From Orientallactaga sibirica (Eukaryota > Chordata > Mammalia > Rodentia > Dipodidae), in NCBI GenBank assembly GCA_036365145.1, contig JAEOAD010000004.1, positions 49,940,001 through 50,004,000 on the forward strand: 64,000 bases of DNA, written 5' to 3'. A program made the position numbers and the translations under genes. The notes beneath the pieces are model-generated. The model searched no databases. It was not told the origin of the DNA and saw nothing but the letters and a program-made list of their open reading frames with translations. Positions 13,561 through 26,146 of this stretch are shown here, piece by piece (the first letter of the stretch is position 1; the number at the start of each line of letters is the position of its first letter).

Positions 13561-14905
13561 AAATTGGGACCCAAAAGGAAAAAATACTATAAAACCCTTT
13601 ACTCTGAACAACAAGATAAAACATTGATCCTTCTGCAGGCCCGCAGAGGGAACACTTGAACCACAGGAACCTGTAGAGAACATCATGAAGGCCAACTTTA
13701 ATCTTGTCCTGCTTCTCTTTCTCTTCTCTTTCTCTTCTCTCTCTCTCTCTCCCTCTCCTCTCTACACTCACTTTCTCTTTTATATTATCTATCTTTTTCC
13801 TCCCTCACCTTCCTAGGTGCAGACTTATAATTCCCAGTGCCAGCACGGGGTTAACTTCCACAATGAGCTGTTGATCTGAAACACCTACAAAGTTTCCCAA
13901 AAAAGACAGAGTTCTGTCAGAGTTCTTGGTGACCCACCAAAGGTTAATGGTAAGACCCTACTGTCAAAGACAGCATATGTGTGTGATACCAAACACAGAG
14001 AGACCTGGCCAGAATCTGGAAGAAGGTCAGTCCCCAGACAGTTAGCTAGTCTAGTACTGGAGGGTGCCACATGAGCAACTGGGGGAAAATGTCCGACACT
14101 GGTCCAAACAACTTGCAGTCTAAGATACCCAGCAGGAAACAACTTGACATAATGCTCATACAAGTGCAGTAGTGGCAAACAGCCATGGTGGGTAACCAAC
14201 TGCTCTTGATTTGGCTAATAGATCCACTCAGTGGAATGGAACTCATTGCTGGAACTGGGAAATAAGTCAAAACCAGGTACAAAAAATGAGCTCAGTCTCC
14301 AAGATCAAGATACCACCAAATGTGGGCTAGAAGAGAGCCAATGCATATAAAATTCTCTCCAAAACATATATGGTCATCCCTTCTATCTAGTACTAACTTC
14401 TCTCTGTGTTGGAGAATTTGCTTATCTTTTTTTCAGGTGGACAATGAACCTGAAGGGAGGATCAGCTAACCAACCACACCTCACCAGGGCCCCAGCTGAA
14501 ACCGTAGAACAACGCAGGGGAAGGGAAAGAATACAGCGCTCAAGGTGATCACAATACCAGAAAAAGGCTGAAGGAGATAAACACAGAGAACATCCAACTC
14601 CAACTAAGCCAGATATCCAGAGACACAGAGGCTCCCAAAACCTTATCACTGAAGCAAAACTAAAATGACCCCAATGTGGCTCAGGGAAACTCGCAGAAGA
14701 GGGGGTGGAAAGATTGTTAGAGTCACAAGTTGGGGCTTTATGCACAGAGACTTGGGCATATCCCCCAGAACTCTTGACTAACCTCACAATGCATGACCCA
14801 CATCCCCCATTGATGAGGGTCCCTTTGGAAGAGGGAGGACAGGGAGGAGGACAATGGAACCAATACTATGAATGTAAAATCAGAATAATATAAATAAAAA
14901 TATAT
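13561..14905 (+). mobile_element. 5'-truncated L1: 3' UTR only
   Basis: Aligns along its length to 395-1700 of the window-edge L1 (for example 'gggacccaaaaggaaa' and the terminal 'cagaataatataaataaa'). It begins just after the polypurine tract. No coding part. The tail runs into a CCA/CA-rich microsatellite. Confidence 0.88.
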
Positions 14906-14926
14906 ATTTAAAAAAACCACCACCAC

Positions 14927-14927
14927 C

Positions 14928-14987
<60 letters not shown>

Positions 14988-14988
14988 C
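14927..14988. repeat. (AC)n-(AG)n compound microsatellite at L1 tail
   Basis: AC repeats to about 14967, then AG repeats to 14988, directly after the L1 A-rich tail. Confidence 0.93.
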
Positions 14989-15557
14989 TGGTCTCAGACA
15001 GCTATAAAATTCCTGATCATATCTCAAGTCAGGCTACCCAGGGAATTCTGGCATATAAATTTCCGGAAAAAGCATTTCTATGCTCCTACATCCCATTGAG
15101 ATGCCCGGACTTAGTTCAACGCAAAGGATGATGTGATTTTAAATCCTTGCACAGTCAGGGGATGAGTAGGAGTTGACATGTCAGGAAGTCTGAATAGATG
15201 CCCTGCCTCAGGTCCTGAAATATGTGGCCACCACAAGATAGAGAACTAATAGAATTCTACTGCAACTACATTTTGGGGGCTCAACCTAAGAAAGATAGAA
15301 CAGAGGAGAGATTTGTGAAGACTGCTGGATGCATTTTCAGAGATAGTATTCTCAAGCAGACCTTCAGAGAGGCATGGAAAAATCAGTGTTTGTAGGGCTG
15401 TTAGGATGGTATTTCTACTTCGTATGCCAAGACACACAAGTTCTATTATAGTTTGGTTTATATTTTTGCTCCTTGTTCCCATTATTGGAGCAGCCATGTC
15501 TAAATACAGTCAGAATTTTTCTAAGACAAATTATAATTTTATGGTCTCAATCTCTAT

Positions 15558-17890
15558 TTAAAAATGTGGGAAATTATGTTGATCCTCCTAAATATATGGA
15601 GGCAGTTCTCAAAGGAAGAAATACAAATGGTAAAAACACACTTAAGAAAATGTTCAACATCCTTATTCATCAGGAAAATGAAAATTAAACCAACTATGAG
15701 ATTCCACCTTACCCCAGTAAGGATAGCAAACATTAAAAAATGTAATAATAACAAATGCTGGTGAGGATGTGTAGAAATAGGAACCCTCATTCACTGTTGG
15801 TGGGAATGGAAGCTGGTATAACCACTATGGAAAGCAATATGGAGGCTCCTAAAAAGAATGACTAGAGAGCTATCAACAGACCCAGTTATTCCCTTACTGA
15901 GCATTTACCATAAAAGCCTCATAAAAGCCTCAGTTCAGAGATATTTGCTTAACCATGTTTATAGCTGCTCAATTCATAATAGCTAAGAGCTAGAATCAAC
16001 CCAGATGCCCATCATTAGTTTAATGGATAACTAAAATGTGGTATAGCTACATGATGGAATTCTACACAGCAGTAAGGAAAAATGACACAATGCAATTTCA
16101 AGAAAAATGGTCAAACTTGGAACAGATCATTCACCCAATCACAGAAAGATAAGCGTTGCATGGTCTCACTCATTTGTGGCTCCTAACCTGAATTTGCCCA
16201 AGATGCTGACACACCTAATAAACATCTTGAGGTCTGGACAATAAGGATGGTTGGGTTGCGAGGGGAGGGTAAGAGTTGGGGAAAACAAAAAACTGGACCC
16301 AAATGGTACCATAAAATCCTATATCCTGGGATGGAGAGATGGCTTAGGGGTTAAGGCGCCTGCCTCCTAAGCCTAAGAACATTGGTTCCAATCTCCAGCG
16401 GTTCCAATCTCCAGGTCCCACATTTAGCCAGATGCAAAGTGACGCAAGGGCGCAATGCCGCACTTGACCACAAGGGGGCACACACATCTGGATTTCGTTC
16501 GCAGCAGCTGAGACACTGCTGGCGCGCCCATCTTTGTCTTCCTCTCCCTCTCTCTCTCTGTCTCTCTCCAAAAAAATAATAAAAAAATTTAAAAAATCCT
16601 ATATCCTGAAAGACAGACTAAAAGGTTGAACCTTCATCAGGTGCTTAGAGGGAACACCTGAATCACCGGGGCCAGGAGAGTGTATGATGAAGACTAACCT
16701 CCATCTTCTCCTGTTCCTCTCTCACACACCCTCTTCTCTCTCTTCTCTGTCCTCTCTTTTCTCTTCTCTCTTCTCTCTTTCTCTTTCATATTACCTATAT
16801 TTTTCTTCTTTCTTTTCCCTTAACACTGACTTGTAATCCCCAATACCAGCATGTGGTTAACATCCACGATGAGCTGTTGATCAGAGAGACCTACAAAGTT
16901 TCCCAAAAGAAGACAGATTTTTGTCACAGTACTTAATGACCAACCAAAGGTTATTGGTAAGACCCTACTGCTGAAGACACCATATGCTGTTGGGACAGAA
17001 CATGGAGACACCTGGCTGGAATCTGGAAGAGAGTCATTCCCCACACGGTTAGCTTGTCTATTGCCAGAAGGTGCTATATGAGTGACTGGGGGAAAATGAC
17101 CCACATCTGTCTAATCAACGTGTCATCTAAGCTACTCAGCAGCAATCAATGTGACGTGATGCTCACACAAGGACAATAGTGGCACACAGCCATGGTGGGT
17201 TACCAACTGCTCTTGATTTGGCTAATGGATCTGTTCAGTAGAATGGAACCCATACCTGGAATTGGGAAACAAGTCAGAACCATATCCAAAAATGAGCCCG
17301 CTCTCCAATATCAAGCTCCCACCAATAGTGGGATACAAGATTCCTACACCTATAAAATTCTCTCTAAAATAATAATGGTTTTCCATGTATCTTGTACTGA
17401 CCTCACTCTCCACTGGAGAATTTGCTTCTCTTTTTTAGATGAACTCAGAACCTGAGGAGAGAATCAGCCCAGCACACCTCACCAGGGCCTCAGGTGAAAC
17501 CATAGAGTTATTGGGACATGACCCAGAGTGCTGCTTTCTCAGTGAACCTGTTATCAGCACAATAGTGAAGGAGATCGACACAGAGAACACTCAAATCCTA
17601 CTAAACCAGATATCTAGAGACACAGTGACTGACAAGATCTCATCACTGAAATAGAACTAAAATGAACCCAACATGGCTCAGGGAAATTCACGGAAGAGGG
17701 GCGGAAAGATTGTTAGAAGCCATAAGTTGGGTGATTATGCAGAGAGACATTGCCTCTTCTCCATACCTGATGGCTTCTCCCATAATACAAGACCCACAAT
17801 CTGCATGGGGGGAGGACAGGAAGAAAGCTAACAATAGTACCATCATGGCTGTATACACACCATATACATAACTAATAACAAAATTCCGAG
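15558..17890 (+). mobile_element. L1 with ORF2 C-terminal remnant and 3' UTR, split by a SINE
   Basis: 15558-16200 resembles the ORF2 C-terminal coding region (e.g. 'atgagattccaccttacccc' and 'aatgtggtatagctacatg'), now full of stops. The 3' UTR follows to about 17890 and is more diverged than at 13561. A tRNA-derived SINE is inserted at 16329-16593. Confidence 0.88.
16329..16593 (+). mobile_element. tRNA-derived SINE (longer subfamily) nested in L1
   Basis: Head ggatggagagatggcttagg. The right part differs from the common type by an extra segment containing 'caaagtgacgcaagggcgc' and 'ccacaagggggcacac'. Perfect 15-bp TSD aaatcctatatcctg (16314-16328 and 16594-16608), which splits the L1 3' UTR. 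Confidence 0.92.
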
Positions 17891-18950
17891 TAAATTAGAA
17901 AAAAACATGTGGGATCCTTCTGTGAGTTATAGAGCCAAAGGAAGGCAGATGTGACATAAAAATAGAGAAGCCAGAGCCAATGACATCCAACTGCAGTGTA
18001 ACAAGACAGGAGAGACACAAACGTAGATGTGAAAGGCAAAGACAAAATGGGCAATCATGAGTGTGGCAGATAGTTCTGAATGCAAGAGCAGGGACAAAAA
18101 TGAGTTCGTGCAGCATGGACGTGCCCAGCCACAGCAGGATCCGAGTTCATGAGTTATCAAAGCTGCTCTGCAGCATGCCACAGTTGGGATTTGGAATGTT
18201 CAGTTAGTAAATAACGTCAGCCAACTGAATTCTGCGTGTAGAAACTCTGGCAGAGCTTGCTGTCACACATTGAGTGCTGCAGATGATAATTGTTGAGGCC
18301 ATTGAGCTTTATTTAGCAAAGTCTTGGTCTTCGGATTCCGAGTCAGCACCAAGAACTTCATCTTAGTGTGTTCTTTTCATCACTAAAGCCCAATTAGCCA
18401 CAGGCACTGAGAAAGAACTATGAAAGATAAACGGATTAAGGGGCTTGATCTGGAAAAAAAATGAGTCAGGGAAATATTTGTTATTAGAATTTTAATTTTT
18501 AAGGGAGTAAGCTTGCTATATACAGCCTGAGTATGAACCTTATGTTTCTCATGAGGATGAGGACCAATCTGTTCCTGTGTTTTCCTGAGACCAACCTGGG
18601 GTTTTGCTAGGAGCCATTAGCTCACGGTACATTCAAACACATTATCTGGGAAAGACAGGTGGTTTCCTTCAATTCTCCTAAATGAAAATGAATAGTTCTC
18701 TGGTAAACAGAGGCCCTGATTTCCTAGTATTTGTTCATAATGGCCTTGTATATTGAACACACTTGCTATATTTTACCAAGACAATTGAATAAATGTATCT
18801 CCTTGTTGTTCTAACTGTGTAAACTGTGTCACAAGGTCATTTCTTCTTCTTACAAATTCTTTCCCTGCCAAACATCAACTAAAACATGCTAACAAGCCAC
18901 AGTATACAATACAGTAGTTTCAGCATTAATATAAATAAAACATGTGGACA

Positions 18951-18980
18951 CACACAAACACACACACACACACACACACT
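18951..18980. repeat. (CA)n microsatellite
   Basis: Short CA run, partly interrupted. Confidence 0.9.
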
Positions 18981-19294
18981 CTAACACACGCCTTCTAGTC
19001 TTTCTCATTACTTTATTTATAAAAGTAGTATATAGTCTTTCCCTTCTGCTAGGTTGGATTCATATATTGATCATATTATTTTCTTCTCATACATCTTCTC
19101 CTAATGTTAAGAATAAGCAAGTGCCATTTGCTACCACTTAAAAGCCAAGCTCTACTCACAATGGCATCCTGGGTGCATGGTATGTTTCCTTATCCTTATA
19201 CATTTTCCTCTGCATTCTAAGAGGTACTGTATACCTTGTCATTTCTAAGATGAGGTTAAGCATAAACCTCAAAAGAAGATCTGCTATTTTAATG

Positions 19295-19495
19295 GTTTTT
19301 TTCACGATATTTTATTTATTTACCTGAGAGAGGCAGATAGAGAAAATGGGTACTCCAGGACCTATAGCCACTGCAAATGAACTCCAGACACAGGCACCAC
19401 CTTGTGCATCTCATTTATGTTGGTACTGAGGAATTGAACCTGTGTCCTTAGGCTTCACAGGCAAGCATCTTAACCACTAAGCCATCTCTCCAGCC
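19295..19495 (-). mobile_element. tRNA-derived SINE with 11-bp TSD
   Basis: Reverse-complement SINE ending 'taagccatctctccagcc'. Flanked by ctattttaatg (19284-19294 and 19496-19506). Confidence 0.9.
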
Positions 19496-19769
19496 CTATT
19501 TTAATGTTTAAAATATTCACTCAATAGAGTTTCTGAGTAGTCCAGAACAACATGTTCCAAAGCATGTATAAGTATGCACATTCCTGATGATATTTTCTGG
19601 AGATCTCAATGAACTACTGTCTCCAAGAATTAGAGAAAGAACTGTCAGGAATGTTGAGGTATGAGGCACCATCTTTGTGCTTTATACATACATATTCTAT
19701 GAATCATATTTGAAGCCAAGAAATCATTACCTTTGGTAAGGAGCCTGACATGGATGAACTGCTTAGTAA

Positions 19770-20010
19770 GCACAGGCCTCTCCCTTCCCCCCTCTCTGCT
19801 TTTCCTCTTTTTGTCCCTGTCTCATCCTCTGTCTGCATTATGTATGTGTGCATGCTAAGATGCAGCAAGAAGAACCTTACCAGACACCAGAAACTTGACA
19901 GTGAAACATCTGGTCTCCAGAACTGTGAACCAATATATTTCTCTTTGTCATAAACTACTCATTCTGCACTATCATCTAATTAATAGCAGTGCAATATGGA
20001 CTAAGATGAG
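19770..20010 (+). mobile_element. MaLR/THE1-like LTR 3' part
   Basis: 'tggtctccagaactgtgaac' and 'caatatatttctctttgtc', followed by 'agcagtgcaatatggacta', resemble the 3' end of MaLR LTRs. Confidence 0.5.
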
Positions 20011-20479
20011 TGACTGACTCATGGAATTAAAACCCAGGCTGTCTGACTCTGGAACCACAGGGCTTACAGTCATTTCACTCAGCTTCACTGTGAATACTTT
20101 CACTTTAACTTATAATAATCATTTAAACATAGTTCACATAATTAAAAGAATGTCCAAGAGACTCTTGGTCATAACCTCTGTGTTGATAGAGATCTAGGTC
20201 AGGTTAGAGCTTCTAATAGCAATTGGCGATCTCAAAAATTATGTGTGCGGCAGAAACTAAAGGCAATTTTCAAGCACATATGAAGAATGCCACAATGTGG
20301 ACATCTAGCTGATAAAATTATATTTTGTTTTCTAGAAAGTTATCACAGGTCACCTTCAAAAAACTAAAACATACAGATGTCAGATTATATCTGTCATAAG
20401 CTGTCAGAAATGTTTTTGATCAACCTAGAATTATCTAGAGATTGCCTCAAATCCATGTAACAGAGTATGAATGTTTACA

Positions 20480-20743
20480 TCACATTTCTGCACTAGCAGA
20501 TGTAGAAGGAAGATACATACTGTCAGTCAGGTCATTGGAACTGGCTACAGAACGAGGGTCAGAGATAGTTCCCACTCCTATCATGAATTCAGGATACAAG
20601 TTCACCTGAAGGCAGTTAGCTGAGTGCCTCATAGCTTTGATTACCTCTGTAATGTTTAGAGCCCCATCAACTCCTTCATATTTAAATTCCTTAATAAAGG
20701 TTTCAAATCGAGCAACTTCAGAAAAGAAGAGGCTTCCAAGGCC
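20480..20743 (-). other. Unrecognised 87-codon open segment
   Basis: Minus strand, stop to stop, 87 codons, with a protein-like composition (contains ARFETFIKEFKYEG and AMRHSANCLQVNLYPEF). It has no upstream ATG near its start. An internal acceptor-like 'aacattacag' and a donor-like 'CTGACA|gtatgt' lie inside it. I do not recognise the protein. It may be an exon remnant, a processed-pseudogene fragment, or chance. Open stretches of this length do occur by chance in 64 kb. Confidence 0.2.
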
Positions 20744-21498
20744 TCAAAATTAATACACAACGTGTTCCTCATATAGATGGGGAAAGGGAAGACTCACCTA
20801 AGATGATGGCAGCCAAACTCTAAGTGAGAAAAGACTACTGTTAAGGGGTCCAAGGGTTCTTTTGGAGGGATCTGATATATTTTGAAGGTAGATAGCATTG
20901 ACACCATACAACTATACATTTATGACAAAAAAAAATCACTGGGCTATAACCATAAGTGGGTGGGTTTTACGATAAGCAAATTGAATGTAAATGAGGTGTT
21001 AAACAAGGAAAAAGACCTGAAAACACAGTCCAGAAGCCATAGACTGAGCACATGAACATGAACTCAGGGGAGGCTCAGTTGAGGCCATTACACATTTATT
21101 CCAATCTGCTCTGTATATTTTTAGGCCCTCTTTTGATGTTGAGAGGATTGATTTTTTTAGCATGTTCCTCCCATTAGGACCTGTTGTAGTGAATGAATAA
21201 AGAATGGCCCTTTTAAATGATCCTTTGCATTTTGGCATGAAAGGCCAAATGATTTTTACTGCTATAGAATTCTAAAGACTCATTCCTCAAACAAAACTTT
21301 TACAAAGGGGGATAGGATCTTTCCAGCCTCAATACCAACTGGAGACTTTCTGAGTGACCACAGTTCCCTAAGGAGGCTAGGTTGTCCACAGTTCCTATGA
21401 AGGCAGGCATGATTGTTTGGAAAAGCAGAGTGTGTATGAGTGATGTGAAACAGTTAGGATGAACCATTGGACCTCTAATCCAGGTTCCCCAACCTATT

Positions 21499-21625
21499 CT
21501 TTTTTGTTTCTTTGTTTTGGGGAGACAGATGCTCTTATGTAGCCCAGATTGCTCTGCAACTTGCCAGGTAGACCAGGCTGGCCTCAAACTTGTGATCTTC
21601 TTAACCCAACTTCTTGCGTGCTAAG
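21499..21625 (-). mobile_element. Divergent B1 SINE
   Basis: 'gaccaggctggcctcaaact' and 'tgtagcccagatt' in reverse-complement B1 order; diverged in the right part. Confidence 0.65.
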
Positions 21626-21655
21626 CTGTATAGCTTTAATATGTCTGATCTGCCA

Positions 21656-21658
<3 letters not shown>

Positions 21659-21704
<46 letters not shown>
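21659..21704. repeat. (GT)n microsatellite
   Basis: About 23 pure GT units, adjacent to the tail side of a minus-strand SINE. Confidence 0.96.
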
Positions 21705-21707
<3 letters not shown>

Positions 21708-21906
21708 CAATTTATTTGCAAGCAAATACAGAGGAGATACAGAGGGGGAGAGAGAGAGAGAGAGAAAGAGAATGGGCATGCACACCAGGGCCTCCTGCCA
21801 CAACAAATGAACTCCAGATGCATGCACTACTTTGTGCCTTTGGCTTTACATGGGTACTAGGAAATTGAATATGGGCTATCAGTCCCTGCAAGCGCATGCC
21901 TTTATC
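21705..21906 (-). mobile_element. tRNA-derived SINE
   Basis: (GA)n, 'aatgggcatgcacaccaggg', 'ctccagatgcatgcac', 'gaaattgaatatgggc'. The head is diverged. Confidence 0.8.
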
Positions 21907-22145
21907 TGCTGATGCATGTATGCAGCATCCCATTCTATTCTATAGAGAAGATGGATTTGTTCTAGCACATACCCTTCCTCCCCAAGGGACCCAGTGTGAC
22001 TCATTTTTCTAGTTTTCACATGACTACTCCACAGGCCAACTGAGATATTGACAGAACCATAAATCAGAACCAGTGTAGCACATGTACATGAGACATCACC
22101 TTAACATCTGTGGCATATATGAATACTCCTGTGCCTTATATCCCT

Positions 22146-22458
22146 GTTATGATTTAAATAAACACAGACTCCTGTGTTTCAGCTATTGGCTCCCAGCTAA
22201 TGGCATAGTTTTAGAAGAGTGTGGACCCTTTGGGATCTATGGCCTAGCCAGCAGAAGTAGGTTGCTGGGTAAGGGGAGTTGGAGGATGAATGGTCATATA
22301 TGCTTCTGGTTCCACTTCAATAGGAGAGGCAAAAGTCTTCCATCACAGATCAAGACACTCCACTCGCTCGCTTTCTCTGCCATGATACACTAGAAACTGT
22401 GAGCCAGAATAAAACCCTTCTCACAAGGTTTGAACATAAAGCTATGTGAGATTAATTG
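22146..22458 (+). mobile_element. MaLR-type LTR fragment
   Basis: 'tgttatgatttaaataaaca', 'gccagcagaagtaggttgct', 'gagccagaataaaaccct' fit the MaLR pattern. An L1 inserted at its 3' edge (22475). Confidence 0.5.
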
Positions 22459-22474
22459 TTTCATCAGGTATCTT

Positions 22475-23266
22475 TTTTTTTTTATGGAAATAGTTTTTTT
22501 TTTAATCAATATATATTTTTTATTTATATTATTCTGATTTTACATTCATAGTATTGGTTCCATTGTCCTCCTCCCCGTCCTCCCACTTTCGAAGGGACCC
22601 TCATCAGTGGGGAATGTGGATCGTGCATTGTGAGTTTGCTCAAGAGTTCTGGTGGATAGGCCCCAGTCTCTGTGCATAACGCCCCAACTTGTGACTCTAA
22701 CAATCTTTCCGCCCCCCTCTTCCATGAGTTTCCCTGAGCCACATTGGGGTCATTGTAGTTCTGCTTCCTTGATGAGGTTTTGGGAGCCTCTGTGTCTCTG
22801 GATATCTGGCTAATGACTGGAGTTGGATGTTCTCTGTATTTATCTCCTTCAGCCTTTTTCTGGTGTTGTGATCGCCTTGAGCGCTGTATTCTTGCCCTTC
22901 CCCTGCGTTTTTCTATGGTTTCCGCGTAATGCTCATACAAGTGCAGTAGTGGTAAACAGCCATGGTGGGTTACCAACTGCTCTTGATTTGGCTAATAAAT
23001 CCATTCAGTGGAATGGAACTCATTGCTGGAACTGGGAAATAAGTCAAAGCCATGTACAAAAAAATGAGCTCAGTCTCCAAGATCTAGTGGCCACCAAATG
23101 TGGGCTAGAAGAGAGCCAATGCATATAAAGTTCCCTCCAAAACATATATGGTTATCCCTTCTATCTAGTACTAACTTCTCTCTCCGTTGGAGAATTTGCT
23201 TATCTCTTTTCAGGTGCACAATGAACCTGAAGGGAGGATCAGCTAACCACACCTCACCAGCTGAAA
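22475..23266 (-). mobile_element. Twin-primed (5'-inverted) L1 3' UTR insertion
   Basis: 22493-22925 is the reverse complement of the L1 3' UTR terminal part (matches 14505-14895). 22927-23264 is the preceding part of the same 3' UTR (matches 14150-14500) but in plus orientation. Poly-T lies at the left end, interrupted once. Both sides carry tcatcaggtatctt (22461-22474 and 23267-23280), a perfect 14-bp TSD, so the two halves arrived as one insertion. Confidence 0.93.
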
Positions 23267-24190
23267 TCATCAGGTATCTTGTCACAGTGCTAAGAAAAGT
23301 AATGACTTTCCCCTCTTTTTTCTGTTTCATACCCTCCCTTTTCAGTGATGTCATTCTGATCGGCTCGCAGACTGCAGAGACTTTAATCTCAGATAGCTTT
23401 ATGCACAAACCTTGTTGATGCCAATTACTGGCCTCCCAGAAAAATGTTAGTAAATAGTTAATTATCTTGCAACATCTAACTTCAATACATTAGGAAGGAT
23501 TGACCTAATTATTATACCTGATGAAGTAATTTCTAATTGTAACATTAGATGTTATCAGAAGCCCAACACAAATGTTCTTTTAACTCTAATTAAATTTGAT
23601 TTTGAAATTATTATCAGTTATCGTATGTCACCAAATTAAATACACTTTGGCTAAGGGAAGATTTAGCAGGGATATAGATTTCAAGCATTTTCAATAAGGA
23701 AAGGGATTGAAAACTCCATGAGCATTCACAATATCAGTGCTAAGGAGAGAATTAACTACTTGACTGTTAGCAAACATGCTGTCCTCAACCCATGCTGGCA
23801 CAAGAAACATTTTTAGAACATATTTAGATTGCTTCAAATGTTTAAGTGAATATCCAAGACATAATATTTCACTTTCCTTGGTAAAACCAAATTTGATATT
23901 TTGCTCAATTTTCCAATAAGGATTTAAACTAAAGTCTTTTTGTTTTTGGTAGGGACAAATGAGTTATCTGATTATCTTATAGCCTTCTGTATACAGTGGA
24001 CATTCACTAAATGCTGCTTACTAATTTATTAATACCTATGATTGCTTTACATTATGGTTTAATTGTATTGTAATAGCTGAGGTCTATTTATTCTTCAGGG
24101 AGTAATTAATATGTCTAAAGATAGTTAATGAAACTGAAGCTTAGGACATTTACCACAACTCCAGAACCAGGCAGATACTAGGTGCATGGT

Positions 24191-24366
24191 TTTTGTTTTA
24201 TTTTATTTATTTGCATATATGTGTGTACATGAGAGCATGTGTGCAAGGGCCTTTTGCCACAGCAAATTAATGCTCAGCTGGCTTTACATGAGTAATGGGG
24301 AATTGAACCCATGCTATCAGGCTTTGCAAGCCAGCACTTTTAACTGCTGAGCCATCTCCCCAGCCC
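24191..24366 (-). mobile_element. tRNA-derived SINE, diverged
   Basis: 'ggggaattgaacccatgcta' and 'ttaactgctgagccatctcc' mark the reverse-complement B-box and head. Confidence 0.8.
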
Positions 24367-25112
24367 CCAAGTACCTATTTTCTATTACTTCTTACAGATT
24401 GGCATTTCATGCACACAAAGCAGGCCTACATCTTATACTACTCTACACTTGCAAGTAGCTTACGGTGGTGATCTGTTTTGTTTGACTTTATTTTTCCCAG
24501 TATAATTTTTGTTGGTGCCCACAGGCTGAGAACTTCTGCTTAGATAAACAAGGTGCAGAAATCTAAGCAAATGAGTATCCTGTGGCCTTTACAGATTGTT
24601 CAAGGATGAACATGTGTTTTCCATTCAGAGCCAGGAGATGCTGAAGGCTTTTATTTTTTCATTATTATTATTTTTTTCTGGGAAAAAGAGTCTCAGTCAA
24701 GCTGGGTGAGATCTGGGCCAACCCAGAGGGAAGTGAGACTATGGAAATGAGAAAAATAAACTTAATTTAAGTGATACTTGAAAAAAATTATGCAGTGCTT
24801 ATGCTGGTCTAGACATTCTTTTAGTCACTACAAACACTAATTAATCCATTGCTTGAGAGCAACCCACAAGCTAGATACTATTCCAATCTTGACCTTATAA
24901 CTGAGGAAACAAAAGCATGGAGAAGTTACTTGCTTAAGTCACACAGGTAACAGTTAAAGAAAAGGGACTTGGACTCAAGCGATCAGACTTTCATATCTGT
25001 GCCCCCAACTATTACAAAAGGCCATATTTTGCCAACTTTTCTTGTATAAATATCCTTTCTCTGGCTGATTTCAAGCTATATAATGTCATCTGCTGAATTT
25101 AATAATTGGAGA

Positions 25113-25168
25113 ATGTAAAACTAGAATAATATACATAAAAATAAATAAAATTAAAAAAAAAAAAAAAC
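25113..25168 (+). mobile_element. Extremely short L1 insertion (3' terminus plus poly-A)
   Basis: 'atgtaaaactagaataatat' matches the last ~30 nt of the local L1 3' UTR (atgtaaaatcagaataatat at 14873), followed by an A-rich tail. Flanked by aattggaga (25104-25112 and 25169-25177). Confidence 0.82.
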
Positions 25169-26146
25169 AATTGGAGAGCCAGCTCTGATATATCACTGGT
25201 GCTTAAATCAAACCTGCCTTCTGCAAGACTGAGTTTTTGTGAATTTATAATTTTCCTTTGAGTTTAAGCCACTTTAAGATGGATTTCCTATCTTTTGCAG
25301 TAGGAGTCTGAGCTAACACCCAGGTATACAGGTAACCACATACTTTCTCCAAAGTTTCTCTGTCACACATAATAACTTCATGATTCAGGAAAATCACTCA
25401 TCAGTTCCCCATCTCCTACCGATCTGAAACTGAGGCCCAAGCGGGTGGTGGATTTGGGTGATGCTAAAAGGGACCACAATGTCACAGTCATGGACATACT
25501 CAGACAAAAGGAAAATGTGGTGTCATTTGCTCCAAAGTTATTGTTAATTTCAGGATGGAGACTACAATGTCAAATTAAGCACAGGACCCTTCTGAGCATG
25601 GTGGGGGGTGTGTGAAAGTACAAAAGTCACACATGCAGGAAGCATGAAGGTGCTCCTGAGTCTATGTTACTCAGCAGGTAAGGGGCAGAGATGGTTGCTG
25701 ATCTCAGAATCCCAAAGCCCTGATAGACTACTGCACACCCACTTTGAACAGCAAAGGGGCTTGCAAACAAATTCCTGAGATTTCTGTGAGGAACTTATTA
25801 ATTTAATTATAAACATATTTTCTGCTGATGACTAATTTCAAATAAACATGTACATCTGCCCCAGATTCATTCAGTCTTCTATGTTGCAATAGCTATATAT
25901 TAGAACAAAGGTATGCCCTGTCTAAATTTCTTGTTCATATTATGTTTCCTTAGACAACATTAGAAACAAATGTCATATAAATACATTCAAATACCTATAT
26001 TGTATATCTTCCCCATTCATAAAACAAAATGAAACCATGAAAATAAGTAGTTTAAGTACTGGATTTTTAATCATTCTACCTGATGCATTTTTCAATTCCC
26101 TTGCCACATATAATACTCAATTGCTTCATTTTTTTTAAAAAAAGGT

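Noticed and set aside
17872..18181. Three overlapping minus-strand ORFs just after an L1
   Set aside because: Three frames open over the same 300 bp with hydrophobic, Cys-rich products and no splice sites or family match; most likely chance.
21549..21860. Overlapping ORFs rich in Val-Cys or Thr-His repeats (also near 34079, 54017 and 14738)
   Set aside because: They are translations of (GT)n/(CA)n microsatellites and SINE (GA)n tracts.
22524..22976. 150-codon ORF on the minus strand
   Set aside because: It runs across the L1 3' UTR and through the twin-priming inversion point; it is a chance frame in non-coding L1 sequence.
25440..25520. Short resemblance on the minus strand to the next expected XIRP2 exon
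   Set aside because: Only a few codons could be matched, without acceptor or donor; not supported.
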